Positions 14,815-23,427 of a DNA stretch of 25,556 nucleotides are shown here, piece after piece. Both the position numbers and the translations under genes were made by a program. Numbering within the stretch: position 1 is the stretch's first letter; each line of letters opens with the position of its first letter. The notes beneath the pieces were generated by a model, which saw only the letters and a program-made list of their open reading frames with translations, did no database searches and had not been told where the DNA came from. Location of the stretch: positions 1 through 25,556 of the forward strand of contig JAGXHC010000132.1 of NCBI GenBank assembly GCA_024636405.1. Direction: 5' to 3'. Origin of the DNA: Sulfitobacter sp. (lineage in GTDB: Bacteria; Pseudomonadota; Alphaproteobacteria; Rhodobacterales; Rhodobacteraceae).

Positions 14815-16122
14815 ATGAACATGCAACCCAATGCCGTCATGGCACCGCCGCCGCCGCGTCGTCTTGAAGACATGCAATTGCCGCTGGTCATGATGCGCGA
14901 CATCCTTTTGAAAACCATATTCCGCAAGAACGTGGATCTGGTCAGCGAATTGGCCAAGGCGATCTGCCTGCCGATCCCGGTGACGCAGGAACTGGTCGAT
15001 ATGGCCCGAACCCAGCGCCTTTTGGAAGCGACCGGTACGCTCAATGCCAACAACGGCAACGAGATGGGATATCAACTGACCGATGCGGGCAAGGCGCGGG
15101 CGCTTGATGCGCTGGCGCAGTCGGAATATTTCGGTGCCATGCCGGTTCCGCTCGATGTTTACCGCGAACAGGTCAAGCGTCAGTCGGTGCGCAACCTGCA
15201 AATCACCCGCGGCCAACTGACCAAGGCCATGGGCCACCTTATACTCCCCGACAGCCTGCTTGATCACCTTGGGCCCGCCGTTTCCGCCGGACGCTCAATC
15301 CTTATGTACGGCCCTCCCGGTAACGGCAAATCCAGTATTTCCAACGGGATACGCGACGCGCTTGGCGATCGCGTCTATGTCCCGCGTGCCATTGAATATG
15401 CGTCGCAGGTTATCACGGTCTATGATCCCATCGTCCACTCCGCCGCCGAAGCGGAGGCCCAGGACCCCACATCATTGCGCCGCGTCACCCGTTACGACAG
15501 CCGCTATGTATGCTGCGAACGGCCCACCGTTGTCACCGGCGGTGAATTGTCGCTCTCAATGCTCGATCTGGTCTACAACCCCACTGCGCGCACCTATCAG
15601 GCGCCTTTGCAGCTGAAATCCACCGGCGGCATCTTTATTGTGGACGACCTTGGCCGCCAGAAAGAACCACCACAAAGCATCGTCAACCGCTGGATCGTCC
15701 CGCTGGAAGAATCCAAGGATATTCTCGCGCTGCAATCGGGTGAAAAGTTCGAAGTGCCGTTTGACACGCTGGTGATCTTCTCCACCAACTTCCATCCCAA
15801 TGAAATCTTCGACCAGGCCGCCCTGCGCCGTATCTTCTTCAAGATCAAGATTGACGGCCCGAGCCAGGAAAACTTTCTCAAGATCTTTGCCATGGTCGCA
15901 CGCAAGCGCGGCATGCCGCTGGACGAGGCGACACTGGTGCATTTGCTACAGGTGAAATACCCTGAAATTGACAATGTCTATGCCAACTACCAGCCGATCT
16001 TCCTGATCGACCAGATGATGTCGATCTGCGATTTTGAGGGCATCCCCTATCAAATGAATCCTGATCTGGTGGACCGCGCCTGGGCAAACATGTTCGTCAA
16101 GGAAGAGGTGATCGTCAGATAG
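14815..16122 (+). CDS. AAA+ ATPase linked to the tad locus, function unknown
   Basis: The 435-residue cytoplasmic protein begins with a Pro-rich stretch. A helical region that looks like a winged helix follows (about residues 25-100, SELAKAICLPIPVTQELVDM then GYQLTDAGKARALDAL). The AAA+ core has Walker A MYGPPGNGKSS (164-174), Walker B GGIFIVDDLG (271-280), sensor 1 IFSTNFHP (321-328) and a likely arginine finger in AALRRIFFKI (335-344). A C-terminal helical lid follows. It is not one of the standard tad genes and has no membrane segment. The ATG follows AAGGA (14802-14806) by 8 bases and lies 72 bases after cpaA, with an inverted repeat GCAGTT/AACTGC (14758-14763/14772-14777) between. It might control or remodel the pilus machine, or be regulatory; the position alone suggests the link. 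Confidence 0.88.
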   Translation: MNMQPNAVMAPPPPRRLEDMQLPLVMMRDILLKTIFRKNVDLVSELAKAICLPIPVTQELVDMARTQRLLEATGTLNANNGNEMGYQLTDAGKARALDALAQSEYFGAMPVPLDVYREQVKRQSVRNLQITRGQLTKAMGHLILPDSLLDHLGPAVSAGRSILMYGPPGNGKSSISNGIRDALGDRVYVPRAIEYASQVITVYDPIVHSAAEAEAQDPTSLRRVTRYDSRYVCCERPTVVTGGELSLSMLDLVYNPTARTYQAPLQLKSTGGIFIVDDLGRQKEPPQSIVNRWIVPLEESKDILALQSGEKFEVPFDTLVIFSTNFHPNEIFDQAALRRIFFKIKIDGPSQENFLKIFAMVARKRGMPLDEATLVHLLQVKYPEIDNVYANYQPIFLIDQMMSICDFEGIPYQMNPDLVDRAWANMFVKEEVIVR

Positions 16123-16218
16123 GGGCACTGAATGGTGCATTGACGGTCCCCGACACGGGCGCACGCTATTGGCCGATCACTGCTGGCGGGGATGGCGTGG
16201 CATGCTAGATAGCAGATC

Positions 16219-18672
16219 ATGCAAGAACTGCCCGCAAAATTTCAGGACTGGTTTGCCGACAAGGGCTGGTCCATCCATCCGCACCAGCGCGAAATGCTGG
16301 ACCGTGCCGATGCGCCTGCACTTCTGCTGATCGCCCCCACCGGCGGTGGCAAGACGTTGTCGGGGTTTTTGCCAACGCTCATTGACCTTGCCGATGGCCA
16401 ACACGAGGGCATGCACACCCTGTATATCTCACCGCTCAAGGCGCTGGCGGCGGACATCAAACGCAACCTGACCACCCCGGTTGAGGAAATGAACCTTCCG
16501 ATCACCATAGATGAGCGCACCGGTGACACCCCTCAAAGCCGCCGCAAGCGGCAGCGCGCAGACCCGCCGAACATCTTTCTGACCACACCCGAAAGCCTCG
16601 CCCTGCTGATCAGCTATGATGATGCGCCGCGCATGTTTCGCGGTCTCAAGCGTGTTGTGATTGATGAAATCCACGCGCTGGCCGACTCCAAACGTGGGGA
16701 CCAGATGATGCTTGCACTGGCCCGGTTGCAGATGATTTGTCCAAACCTCAAACGCGTGGGCCTTTCCGCAACGGTCGAAGATCCCGCCGCCATTGCCCAT
16801 CTAATGGCACGCCACCCCGACCCCTGCGAGGTACTGCTGGCCGATCCCGGCCCGCCGCCGGATATCGCAATGCTGACAACCCAAGAGGCCCCGCCCTGGT
16901 CCGGCGGCGGTGCGGCCTATGCCATCCCGGCGGTTCTCGAACAGGTCCGTCAGCACAACACCACGCTGATCTTTCACAACACCCGCGCACAAGCCGAGAT
17001 TTTTTTTCACAATCTGTGGCTGGCCAATGACGACGGATTGCCCATCAGCATCCATCACGGCAGTCTTGACCGTACCCAGCGCGCACGCGTCGAGGCCGCA
17101 ATGGTGCGCGGTGAACTGCGCGCCATTGTCTGTACCGGCTCGCTGGATCTGGGCATTGATTGGGGCGATGTGGATCTGGTGATCCAGATCGGAGCACCCA
17201 AAAATGTGAAACGCCTGATACAGCGCATTGGCCGCGCCAATCACCGCTACAACGCTCCCTCCAAGGCGCTGCTGGTGCCCGCCAATCGATTTGAGGTTGT
17301 CGAATGTGTTGCCGCCATCGAGGCCGCCTTGGCGGGCGAGCTTGACGGTGATCCGCGCGGCCCCGGCCCCCGTGACGTGCTGTGTCAGCATATCCTGATC
17401 GCCGCCTGCGCTGGTCCGTTTGACGCGGATGATCTTTTTGCCGAATTCACCAGCGCCGGGGCCTACGCCGCACTGACGCGCCCTGCGTTTGACGCCTGCA
17501 TGGAATTTTGCGCCACCGGGGGCTACGCCCTGCGCGCTTACGACCGATGGCAGCGCCTGATCCAACTGCCCGATGGGCGCTGGCAATTGCGCGATCCGCG
17601 CAGCGCCCAACGTATCCGCATGAACATCGGCACCATTCAAGATACCGACACTCTCAAGGTGCGCATGCGCCGCAACCGCGGCGGCAAACCGCTGGGCGAG
17701 ATCGAAGAAGGCTTTGCCGCGACCCTCTCCAAGGGAGATACATTTCTGATCGGGGGCCAAATCGTGAAATACGAAGGCCTGCGCGAAATGACAGTCGAAG
17801 TGTCCCGCGATGCTGCCAAAAAGCCACGTATCGCCACCTTCATGGGCACAAAATTCGCCACCTCAACCCAGCTTTCCGCGCGCATCCAACAGATGTTCAC
17901 CCAAGACGGCTGGCCCGATCTGCCCGGCCATACCGCACAATGGCTGCATCTCCAGCGCGAGGTCAGCCAACTGCCCCAACCGGGCCGCCTGCTGATCGAG
18001 AGCTTTCCGCATGACGGCCACGCCCAGACGGTGATCTATGGCTTTGCCGGCCGCAACGGGATGCAAACGCTGGGGCTGCTACTAACCAAACGCATGGAGG
18101 ATCTTGGCCTGCACCCGCTCGGTTTTGTTGCAACGGATTATGCAACGCTGATCTGGGGGCTGGACGCGGTCGAAGATCCTGCGCCGCTGTTTGAGATCGA
18201 CGCGCTGCGCGATGGGCTGGACACATGGCTTGCTGGAAACGCGGTGATGAAACGCACCTTTCGCGCCTCGGCCACCATCGCCGGGCTGATTGAACGCAAC
18301 ACACCCTCCGCGCGCAAATCCGGACGGCAGGCAACTTTCAGTTCTGACATCCTCTATGACACGCTGCTGCGGTATGATCCCGATCATCTGATGCTGCAAA
18401 TCACCCGCGAAGAAGCCTTGCGCGGCCTGGTCGACTTTGGCCGGATCGAAGAAATGATCGGACGTGTGCAAGGCCGCATAGACCACCGCCGTCTGTCGCG
18501 CGTGACACCGCTTGCTGCACCTTTGTTGCTTGAAATGGGCCGCGTCCCGATCAAGGGCGAAGCCGAAGCCCGCCTTATCGCCGAAGAGGCCGCGCGGCTG
18601 ATGGAAACCTCGGGACTGGCACAAATCACACCGCGGCCTTCGGATAAACCCCGCTGGCGCGTCGGCTTCTAA
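16219..18672 (+). CDS. Ligase-associated DNA damage response DEXH helicase (Lhr-like)
   Basis: This is a superfamily 2 ATP-dependent helicase of the small Lhr type that accompanies a bacterial ATP-dependent DNA ligase. The 817-residue length fits. Seen are HPHQREML (20-27), Walker A IAPTGGGKT (38-46), the DEIH box VVIDEIHAL (146-154), GLSATV, HHGSLD, a LDLGIDWGDVDLV stretch and QRIGRANHRY. A winged-helix and Lhr core region follows in the second half. No Shine-Dalgarno site precedes the ATG; a short repeat TGCTA/TAGCA (16203-16207/16210-16214) lies there instead. PdeM, another member of the same repair set, follows 43 bases downstream. The ligase and the exonuclease of the set are not in the window. 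Confidence 0.94.
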   Translation: MQELPAKFQDWFADKGWSIHPHQREMLDRADAPALLLIAPTGGGKTLSGFLPTLIDLADGQHEGMHTLYISPLKALAADIKRNLTTPVEEMNLPITIDERTGDTPQSRRKRQRADPPNIFLTTPESLALLISYDDAPRMFRGLKRVVIDEIHALADSKRGDQMMLALARLQMICPNLKRVGLSATVEDPAAIAHLMARHPDPCEVLLADPGPPPDIAMLTTQEAPPWSGGGAAYAIPAVLEQVRQHNTTLIFHNTRAQAEIFFHNLWLANDDGLPISIHHGSLDRTQRARVEAAMVRGELRAIVCTGSLDLGIDWGDVDLVIQIGAPKNVKRLIQRIGRANHRYNAPSKALLVPANRFEVVECVAAIEAALAGELDGDPRGPGPRDVLCQHILIAACAGPFDADDLFAEFTSAGAYAALTRPAFDACMEFCATGGYALRAYDRWQRLIQLPDGRWQLRDPRSAQRIRMNIGTIQDTDTLKVRMRRNRGGKPLGEIEEGFAATLSKGDTFLIGGQIVKYEGLREMTVEVSRDAAKKPRIATFMGTKFATSTQLSARIQQMFTQDGWPDLPGHTAQWLHLQREVSQLPQPGRLLIESFPHDGHAQTVIYGFAGRNGMQTLGLLLTKRMEDLGLHPLGFVATDYATLIWGLDAVEDPAPLFEIDALRDGLDTWLAGNAVMKRTFRASATIAGLIERNTPSARKSGRQATFSSDILYDTLLRYDPDHLMLQITREEALRGLVDFGRIEEMIGRVQGRIDHRRLSRVTPLAAPLLLEMGRVPIKGEAEARLIAEEAARLMETSGLAQITPRPSDKPRWRVGF

Positions 18673-18715
18673 AGCTCCCCTTGCCAATCATCGCGAATTC
18701 CACAATGAACGAACC

Positions 18716-19378
18716 ATGAACGGATACGATTTCAACTTCGGCGGTGCGCGCCTTACTGCACTTGGTTCCGGCGCGCTCTGGTGGCTGGATCAAGCGCTCT
18801 TGTGCGTGTCTGATCTGCACATGGGCAAGTCAGAGCGTATCGCCCGCAGGGGTGGCGCGGCCCTGCCACCCTATGAAACCCGCGACACGCTGACCCGGCT
18901 TGCCGCCGATCTGGACCGGCTGGCCCCCCGCACCGTCGTGTGTCTTGGCGACAGTTTTGACGATGTTGGCGCGGCACAGGCGCTGAGCGAAGAAGACCGG
19001 CTTTGGATCGCGCGCCTTCAGGCCGGACGCCGCTGGATCTGGATCGAAGGCAACCACGATCCCGGTCCCGTCGATCTGGGCGGCACCCATCTGGCGCTGC
19101 TGCCGCTGGGGCCGCTGACATTTCGCCACATCGCGGACCCTGCGGCGCGCAATGAAATATCCGGCCACTACCATCCCAAGGCAACGCTGCACGCCCGTGG
19201 TCGATCCCTGTCGCGCCCGGCCTTTCTGTTTGACACCGACCGTGTGATAATGCCCGCATACGGCACCTATACCGGTGGGCTGCGCAGCACATCGGACACC
19301 CTGAGGCAGCTCATGCATGAAGATGCCTGCGCCGTATTGACCGGCCCGATACCCATTGCCATTCCCATGCCGCGATAG
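18716..19378 (+). CDS. pdeM: Ligase-associated DNA damage response endonuclease PdeM
   Basis: The 220-residue protein is a calcineurin-like metallophosphoesterase. The metal-binding motifs are all visible: SDLHMGKSE (Asp33, His35), CLGDSFDD (77-83), EGNHDPG (111-117) and SGHYHPK (149-155), with a last conserved MPAYGTYTGGL near 178-190. The family works with the Lhr-type helicase, an MBL-fold exonuclease and a DNA ligase in repair of DNA damage. It follows the helicase gene by 43 bases, and the thioesterase gene starts 8 bases after its stop. The ribosome binding site is weak. Confidence 0.93.
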   Translation: MNGYDFNFGGARLTALGSGALWWLDQALLCVSDLHMGKSERIARRGGAALPPYETRDTLTRLAADLDRLAPRTVVCLGDSFDDVGAAQALSEEDRLWIARLQAGRRWIWIEGNHDPGPVDLGGTHLALLPLGPLTFRHIADPAARNEISGHYHPKATLHARGRSLSRPAFLFDTDRVIMPAYGTYTGGLRSTSDTLRQLMHEDACAVLTGPIPIAIPMPR

Positions 19379-19386
19379 GACATTTC

Positions 19387-19806
19387 ATGGACCAGACCGC
19401 CACCGACCGGATCCGCCGCAGCTTTGCCGCGCAAGGCATGATGCAAACCCTCGGCGCTGAAATGACTGAAGTGTCCGAAGGCCATATCTGCATCACCGCG
19501 CCGCTGCTGCCGGGATCGCTACAGCAGCAGGGGTTTGGCCATGCCGCGCTTACCTTTGCCATCGGCGATTCCGCCGCCGGCTATGCGGCCCTGACGATGT
19601 TACCGCCGGAAATGGAAGTCGTCACATCGGAGATCAAGATCAATCTGCTTGCACCCGCCCGCGGCGATCTGCTGATTGCGACGGGACGCGTTGTAAAACC
19701 GGGTCGGCGCCTCTGCGTGGTTACGGCTGAAGTGCACGCGCAGACCGCGGATACCCGAACGTTGATAGCGATCTTGCAAGGCACAATGGTGCCCGTGCCC
19801 GCCTGA
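19387..19806 (+). CDS. PaaI-type hotdog-fold thioesterase
   Basis: The 139-residue protein fits a single hotdog domain. Its signature region is LQQQGFGHAALTFAIGDSAA (about residues 45-64), with Asp61 in the place of the usual catalytic acid on the central helix. The strands VVTSEIKINLLAPA and GRVVKPGRRLCVVTAEV follow. Such enzymes hydrolyse acyl-CoA thioesters; the substrate here is not known. It starts 8 bases after pdeM and so probably shares its transcript, although no repair role is known for it. Its 3' end converges with folD with 12 bases between the stops and no separate terminator in view. Confidence 0.88.
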   Translation: MDQTATDRIRRSFAAQGMMQTLGAEMTEVSEGHICITAPLLPGSLQQQGFGHAALTFAIGDSAAGYAALTMLPPEMEVVTSEIKINLLAPARGDLLIATGRVVKPGRRLCVVTAEVHAQTADTRTLIAILQGTMVPVPA

Positions 19807-19818
19807 AACACCATCAGG

Positions 19819-20721
19819 TCAGGCAGTCAGCCCATCAGGCTCTGGCAGCCCGTTGGCGCGACAGCACGCGGTGACGGTATTGGCCAGCAGACAGGCAATG
19901 GTCATCGGACCGACGCCACCCGGCACCGGCGTGATCGCCCCGGCCACGGCAGCACAACTGTCATAATCGACGTCCCCCACAAGACGGGTCTTGCCCGCGC
20001 CCTTTTCCGGCGCGTCCAGACGGTTGATGCCAACGTCAATTACCGTCGCCCCCGCCTTGATCCAGTCTCCCGGCACCATTTCAGCACGCCCCACAGCGGC
20101 CACCACGATATCGGCACGCCGCACCACCTCCGGTAAATCCTTGGTCCGCGAATGCGCGATGGTCACGGTACAGCTGTCACCCAACAGCAATTGCGCCATC
20201 GGTTTGCCCACAATGTTCGACCGCCCGATCACCACCGCATTCATGCCAGACAGCGATCCGTGGTGTTCACGCAACATCATCAGACAGCCCAGCGGTGTGC
20301 AGGGGACCATTGATTTTTGCCCGGTGCCCAACAGACCGACGTTGGAAATGTGGAACCCGTCCACATCCTTGGCTGGATCAATGGCGTTGATCACCAGATC
20401 CTCATCCAGATGTTTCGGCAGAGGCAACTGCACCAGAATGCCATGAATTTCGCGATCATTGTTCAGCTGATCAATTAGCGCCAACAGGTCCGCTTCTGAC
20501 ATTTCCGCATCCAGTTTGTGCTCGACCGACTTCATGCCAACTTCGACGGTCATCTTGCCCTTCGACCGCACATAAACCTCAGACGCCGGATCTTCACCCA
20601 CCAGCACAACGGCCAACCCTGGCGTAATGCCGTGATCCTGCTTCAACCTTGTGACATGCGTCGCCACTTGGCCGCGCACCGTTGCCGCAAAAGCTTTCCC
20701 GTCAATCACTGTCGCCGCCAT
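19819..20721 (-). CDS. folD: Bifunctional methylenetetrahydrofolate dehydrogenase/cyclohydrolase
   Basis: FolD interconverts 5,10-methylene-, 5,10-methenyl- and 10-formyl-tetrahydrofolate, using NADP. The 300-residue protein has the full family layout. [18 protein letters not shown] (39-56) holds the catalytic Tyr50 and Lys54. [11 protein letters not shown] and [10 protein letters not shown] follow. The nucleotide-binding motif [16 protein letters not shown] (about 165-180) and the end motif [11 protein letters not shown] are intact. It lies downstream of fhs on the same strand, 103 bases apart. The terminator-like hairpin in that gap suggests that folD has its own promoter or depends on read-through. 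AAGGCGG lies a few bases before the ATG. Confidence 0.97.
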   Translation of the reverse strand: MAATVIDGKAFAATVRGQVATHVTRLKQDHGITPGLAVVLVGEDPASEVYVRSKGKMTVEVGMKSVEHKLDAEMSEADLLALIDQLNNDREIHGILVQLPLPKHLDEDLVINAIDPAKDVDGFHISNVGLLGTGQKSMVPCTPLGCLMMLREHHGSLSGMNAVVIGRSNIVGKPMAQLLLGDSCTVTIAHSRTKDLPEVVRRADIVVAAVGRAEMVPGDWIKAGATVIDVGINRLDAPEKGAGKTRLVGDVDYDSCAAVAGAITPVPGGVGPMTIACLLANTVTACCRANGLPEPDGLTA

Positions 20722-20740
20722 GATGCACCGCCTTGTTTTC

Positions 20741-20752
20741 TTTTGGCCAAAA
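20741..20752. repeat. Palindrome TTTTGGCCAAAA in the folD-fhs gap
   Basis: A perfect 12-base palindrome lies next to the fhs terminator hairpin. The combined block (palindrome, AATATCC, then a CCGCCGG stem) resembles intergenic motifs I remember from other Rhodobacteraceae genomes; this is recollection and not a search result. A palindrome of this length alone can occur by chance. Confidence 0.4.
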
Positions 20753-20776
20753 ATATCCCCGCCGGAGGCCGGCGGG
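20749..20776 (-). terminator. Terminator after fhs
   Basis: On the minus strand CCCGCCGG and CCGGCGGG (20776-20769 and 20765-20758) form a perfect 8-bp stem with a 3-base loop. GATA and then five T (20753-20749) follow. It lies 48 bases after the fhs stop and before folD. Confidence 0.75.
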
Positions 20777-20824
20777 AGGGTGGGCGGGGCGTCGGCGCAG
20801 CCGCGCGTCGTCCCGCCCGCTCGT

Positions 20825-22501
20825 TCAGAACAACCCTTCTACGTCGCCGTCCGCGTTCAACTTGATCGTCTCTGCCGACGGCACACGCGGCAGGCCCGGC
20901 ATCGTCATGATCTCCCCGCAGATCACCACGACAAAACCCGCGCCCGCGCTCAGCCGCACTTCACGAACCGGCACGCTGAACCCGGTCGGCGCGCCGCGGC
21001 GTTCGGGATCGGTGGTAAAGCTGTATTGGGTTTTGGCCATACACACAGGCAAGTTGCCATAGCCCTGCTCTTCCCAATCTTTCAACTGGTTGCGGATCTT
21101 GCTGTCGGCCAGCACCTCGTCGGCGCGGTAAATGCGCTTGGCGATGGTTTCGATCTTCTGAAACAACGGCATTTCATCGGGATAGATCGGTGCAAAATTG
21201 GCGCTGTCGCCATCTGCAATCTCGGCCACCCGCGTTGCCAGATCTGCCGATCCTTCTGAGCCAAGCTCCCAATGCCGCGACAGGATCGCCTCTGATCCTT
21301 GTGCCGAAACGTAATCCTTGATCGCCTGCACTTCTGCATCCGTATCGGTCACAAAATGGTTGATCGCCACAACGACAGGCACGCCAAAGGATTTCACGTT
21401 CTCCACATGCCGACCCAGATTGGCGCAGCCTTTCTTGACGGCGTCCACATTCTCTGTTCCCAGATCGGCCTTGGCCACGCCACCGTTCATTTTCATCGCG
21501 CGCACCGTCGCCACGACAACCACGCAAGATGGCGCAAGCCCTGCCTTGCGGCATTTGATGTTCATGAACTTTTCCGCGCCCAGATCAGCACCGAATCCTG
21601 CTTCGGTCACGACGTAATCAACCAGCTTCAGCGCCGTGGTCGTCGCGATGACGGAGTTGCAACCATGCGCGATATTGGCAAACGGGCCGCCGTGCACAAA
21701 TGCCGGATTGTTCTCCAGCGTTTGAACCAGGTTCGGTTGCATCGCGTCCTTCAAAAGCACGGTCATTGCGCCGTCAGGCTTGATGTCGCGGCAATACACG
21801 GGGGACCGATCGCGCCGGTGGGCCACGATCATGCTGCCCAACCGCTCTTGCAGGTCCGTCAGGTTCTTGGACAAACACAGAATCGCCATAACCTCAGAGG
21901 CCACGGTGATGTCAAAACCTGCTTCGCGCGGGAAACCGTTTGACACGCCACCAAGGCTTGCCGTGATCTGGCGCAGCGCGCGGTCGTTCATGTCCAGCAC
22001 CCTGCGCCAGACAACGCGGCGGGTGTCGATATCAAGCTCGTTGCCCCAATAGATATGATTGTCGATCATCGCCGACAGCAGATTGTGCGCCGACGTGATG
22101 GCGTGAAAATCACCGGTGAAGTGCAGGTTCATCTCTTCCATTGGCACGATCTGGGCATAGCCACCGCCAGCGGCACCACCCTTCATACCGAAATTCGGTC
22201 CAAGCGATGCTTCGCGGATGCAAACCGCTGCCTTCTTGCCGATCCGGTTCAGCCCGTCGCCCAGACCCACGGTCGTTGTGGTCTTGCCTTCGCCTGCCGG
22301 CGTCGGGTTGATCGCCGTGACAAGGATCAACTTGCCGTTCGGGCGGTCCTGCACAGAATCGATGAACCGCTGGCTGATCTTGGCCTTGTCATGGCCATAA
22401 GGCAGCAGATCATCGCTGCTGATGCCAAGCTTTTCACCGATCTGTTGGATCGGGAGCTTGGACGCTTCGCGTGCGATTTGAATGTCGGTCTTGAAAGCCA
22501 T
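20825..22501 (-). CDS. fhs: Formate--tetrahydrofolate ligase
   Basis: The enzyme joins formate to tetrahydrofolate with ATP, giving 10-formyl-tetrahydrofolate. The 558-residue length is usual. The ATP-binding stretch is [20 protein letters not shown] (62-81), followed by the typical [20 protein letters not shown] and EMNLHFTGD. The start ATG follows AGGGG on the minus strand by 6 bases. Together with FolD it gives a route between formate and methylene-tetrahydrofolate in the cytoplasm. In marine roseobacters this can serve C1 supply or oxidation of methyl groups; that role is inferred. A terminator follows the gene. Confidence 0.97.
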   Translation of the reverse strand: MAFKTDIQIAREASKLPIQQIGEKLGISSDDLLPYGHDKAKISQRFIDSVQDRPNGKLILVTAINPTPAGEGKTTTTVGLGDGLNRIGKKAAVCIREASLGPNFGMKGGAAGGGYAQIVPMEEMNLHFTGDFHAITSAHNLLSAMIDNHIYWGNELDIDTRRVVWRRVLDMNDRALRQITASLGGVSNGFPREAGFDITVASEVMAILCLSKNLTDLQERLGSMIVAHRRDRSPVYCRDIKPDGAMTVLLKDAMQPNLVQTLENNPAFVHGGPFANIAHGCNSVIATTTALKLVDYVVTEAGFGADLGAEKFMNIKCRKAGLAPSCVVVVATVRAMKMNGGVAKADLGTENVDAVKKGCANLGRHVENVKSFGVPVVVAINHFVTDTDAEVQAIKDYVSAQGSEAILSRHWELGSEGSADLATRVAEIADGDSANFAPIYPDEMPLFQKIETIAKRIYRADEVLADSKIRNQLKDWEEQGYGNLPVCMAKTQYSFTTDPERRGAPTGFSVPVREVRLSAGAGFVVVICGEIMTMPGLPRVPSAETIKLNADGDVEGLF

Positions 22502-22712
22502 GAGAATCCCCTGTCGTGCTTTTGTATGATGCTTGCCTCTCCATACAGAAAATAGCCCTCTGCAAGAGGTCGCATTTCCGACATGTCCGCACGATCTTGC
22601 GGCGAACGGTCCCTAATCGGTTTCGTTTGCGAAACAACGGTGACGATTAAGGTCGTTGTTGGGTCACGCAAGCGGCTCCGCCGGACCACTCCGCGCGAAA
22701 ATGCAGCCCGGC
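22502..22712. promoter_or_regulatory. Intergenic region upstream of fhs
   Basis: This 211-base gap between fhs and the MOSC gene, both on the minus strand, should hold the fhs promoter. Seen are small inverted repeats: CCTCT/AGAGG (22557-22561/22565-22569), GTTTCG/CGAAAC (22620-22625/22630-22635, loop of 4) and AACAACG/CGTTGTT (22633-22639/22654-22660). The last two overlap by three bases and so are mutually exclusive as RNA folds. No sure -35/-10 pair, riboswitch or gene is recognised. Single repeats of this size are not rare by chance. Confidence 0.4.
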
Positions 22713-23312
22713 TCAGATCATCATCTCGGTCTGACCATCTGGCCTCCACCCGCGTTGATCCGGCACATGCAGTCGCAACACATCGCCAAGGCTCACTTGC
22801 CCCTCCCGCTCCACCCATGCGGTCACACCGCGACGGTTCTTCGCTGCCGCCTTGAACGCCGGTCCATGACCCGGAGCGTCCTTTTCAATCTCACGGCCGG
22901 GTAAAACACAGGGGCGGTTTTCCATATCGATGGTGAACGTGGCGCCGCTTGTGGCCTGCAATCGGCTGTTCGGGGGGATATGGGTCAGGTCGGGCAGGCC
23001 CGCCAGCACCATCGACGCCCCCAGATGGGCCGGATCAAGTGCTTCCAACCCGATCGCGGTCGCGATCTGTGCCATTTCCTCGGCTGACAGGATCGACAAT
23101 TGCCGCACATTGCGGATCTGGGTGCCTCTGGCATATTGCGACGTTACCCGCACACAAGACGCCCGCACCAGCCCCGCGTGCACATCCCCTGCAAAGCCTT
23201 CATAGCTTGCAAAGACCGATTCGAGCGGCACAGCCCGAAGACTGTCCGCCTGCGGCACCATGCCAAGCCATGTAATCGTAGCGGTGTAATCTGTGGGTTT
23301 CAGTGCAGGCAT
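22713..23312 (-). CDS. MOSC domain-containing protein
   Basis: The 199-residue protein looks like a stand-alone MOSC (molybdenum cofactor sulfurase C-terminal) domain. Seen are GDVHAGLVRASCV (about residues 42-54), GTQIRNVRQLSILSAEEM (63-80), a HLGASMVLAGLPDL stretch and ENRPCVLPGREIE (131-143), whose Cys135 is the likely conserved cysteine. Such proteins bind or transfer sulfur for molybdenum enzymes or detoxify N-hydroxy compounds; the task here is not known. The start at 23312 is preferred over one at 23363: AAAGGA lies about 9 bases before it, and the extra residues include the ftsH terminator zone. It follows ftsH on the same strand but is separated by a terminator. Confidence 0.88.
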   Translation of the reverse strand: MPALKPTDYTATITWLGMVPQADSLRAVPLESVFASYEGFAGDVHAGLVRASCVRVTSQYARGTQIRNVRQLSILSAEEMAQIATAIGLEALDPAHLGASMVLAGLPDLTHIPPNSRLQATSGATFTIDMENRPCVLPGREIEKDAPGHGPAFKAAAKNRRGVTAWVEREGQVSLGDVLRLHVPDQRGWRPDGQTEMMI

Positions 23313-23361
23313 CAGGCACGGTCCTTTGACAATACGGGTGCAGATTGCGCAGCGCTGCAGC

Positions 23362-23392
23362 AAAAGAAAAGGGCCCCGCCGCCGCGGAGCCC
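23362..23392 (-). terminator. Rho-independent terminator after ftsH
   Basis: Read on the minus strand, GGGCTCCGC (23392-23384) pairs with GCGGGGCCC (23379-23371) through nine pairs, one of them a wobble, with a 4-base loop. TTTTCTTTT (23370-23362) follows at once. It lies 35 bases after the ftsH stop. Confidence 0.92.
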
Positions 23393-23427
23393 ATCATATT
23401 TCGATATCATCCCAGCAGGAATACTGA

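Noticed and set aside
22583..22904. Small open frames on the plus strand between fhs and the MOSC gene
   Set aside because: They are Arg/Pro/Ser-rich, overlap the MOSC gene on the other strand, and have no ribosome binding site or family likeness.
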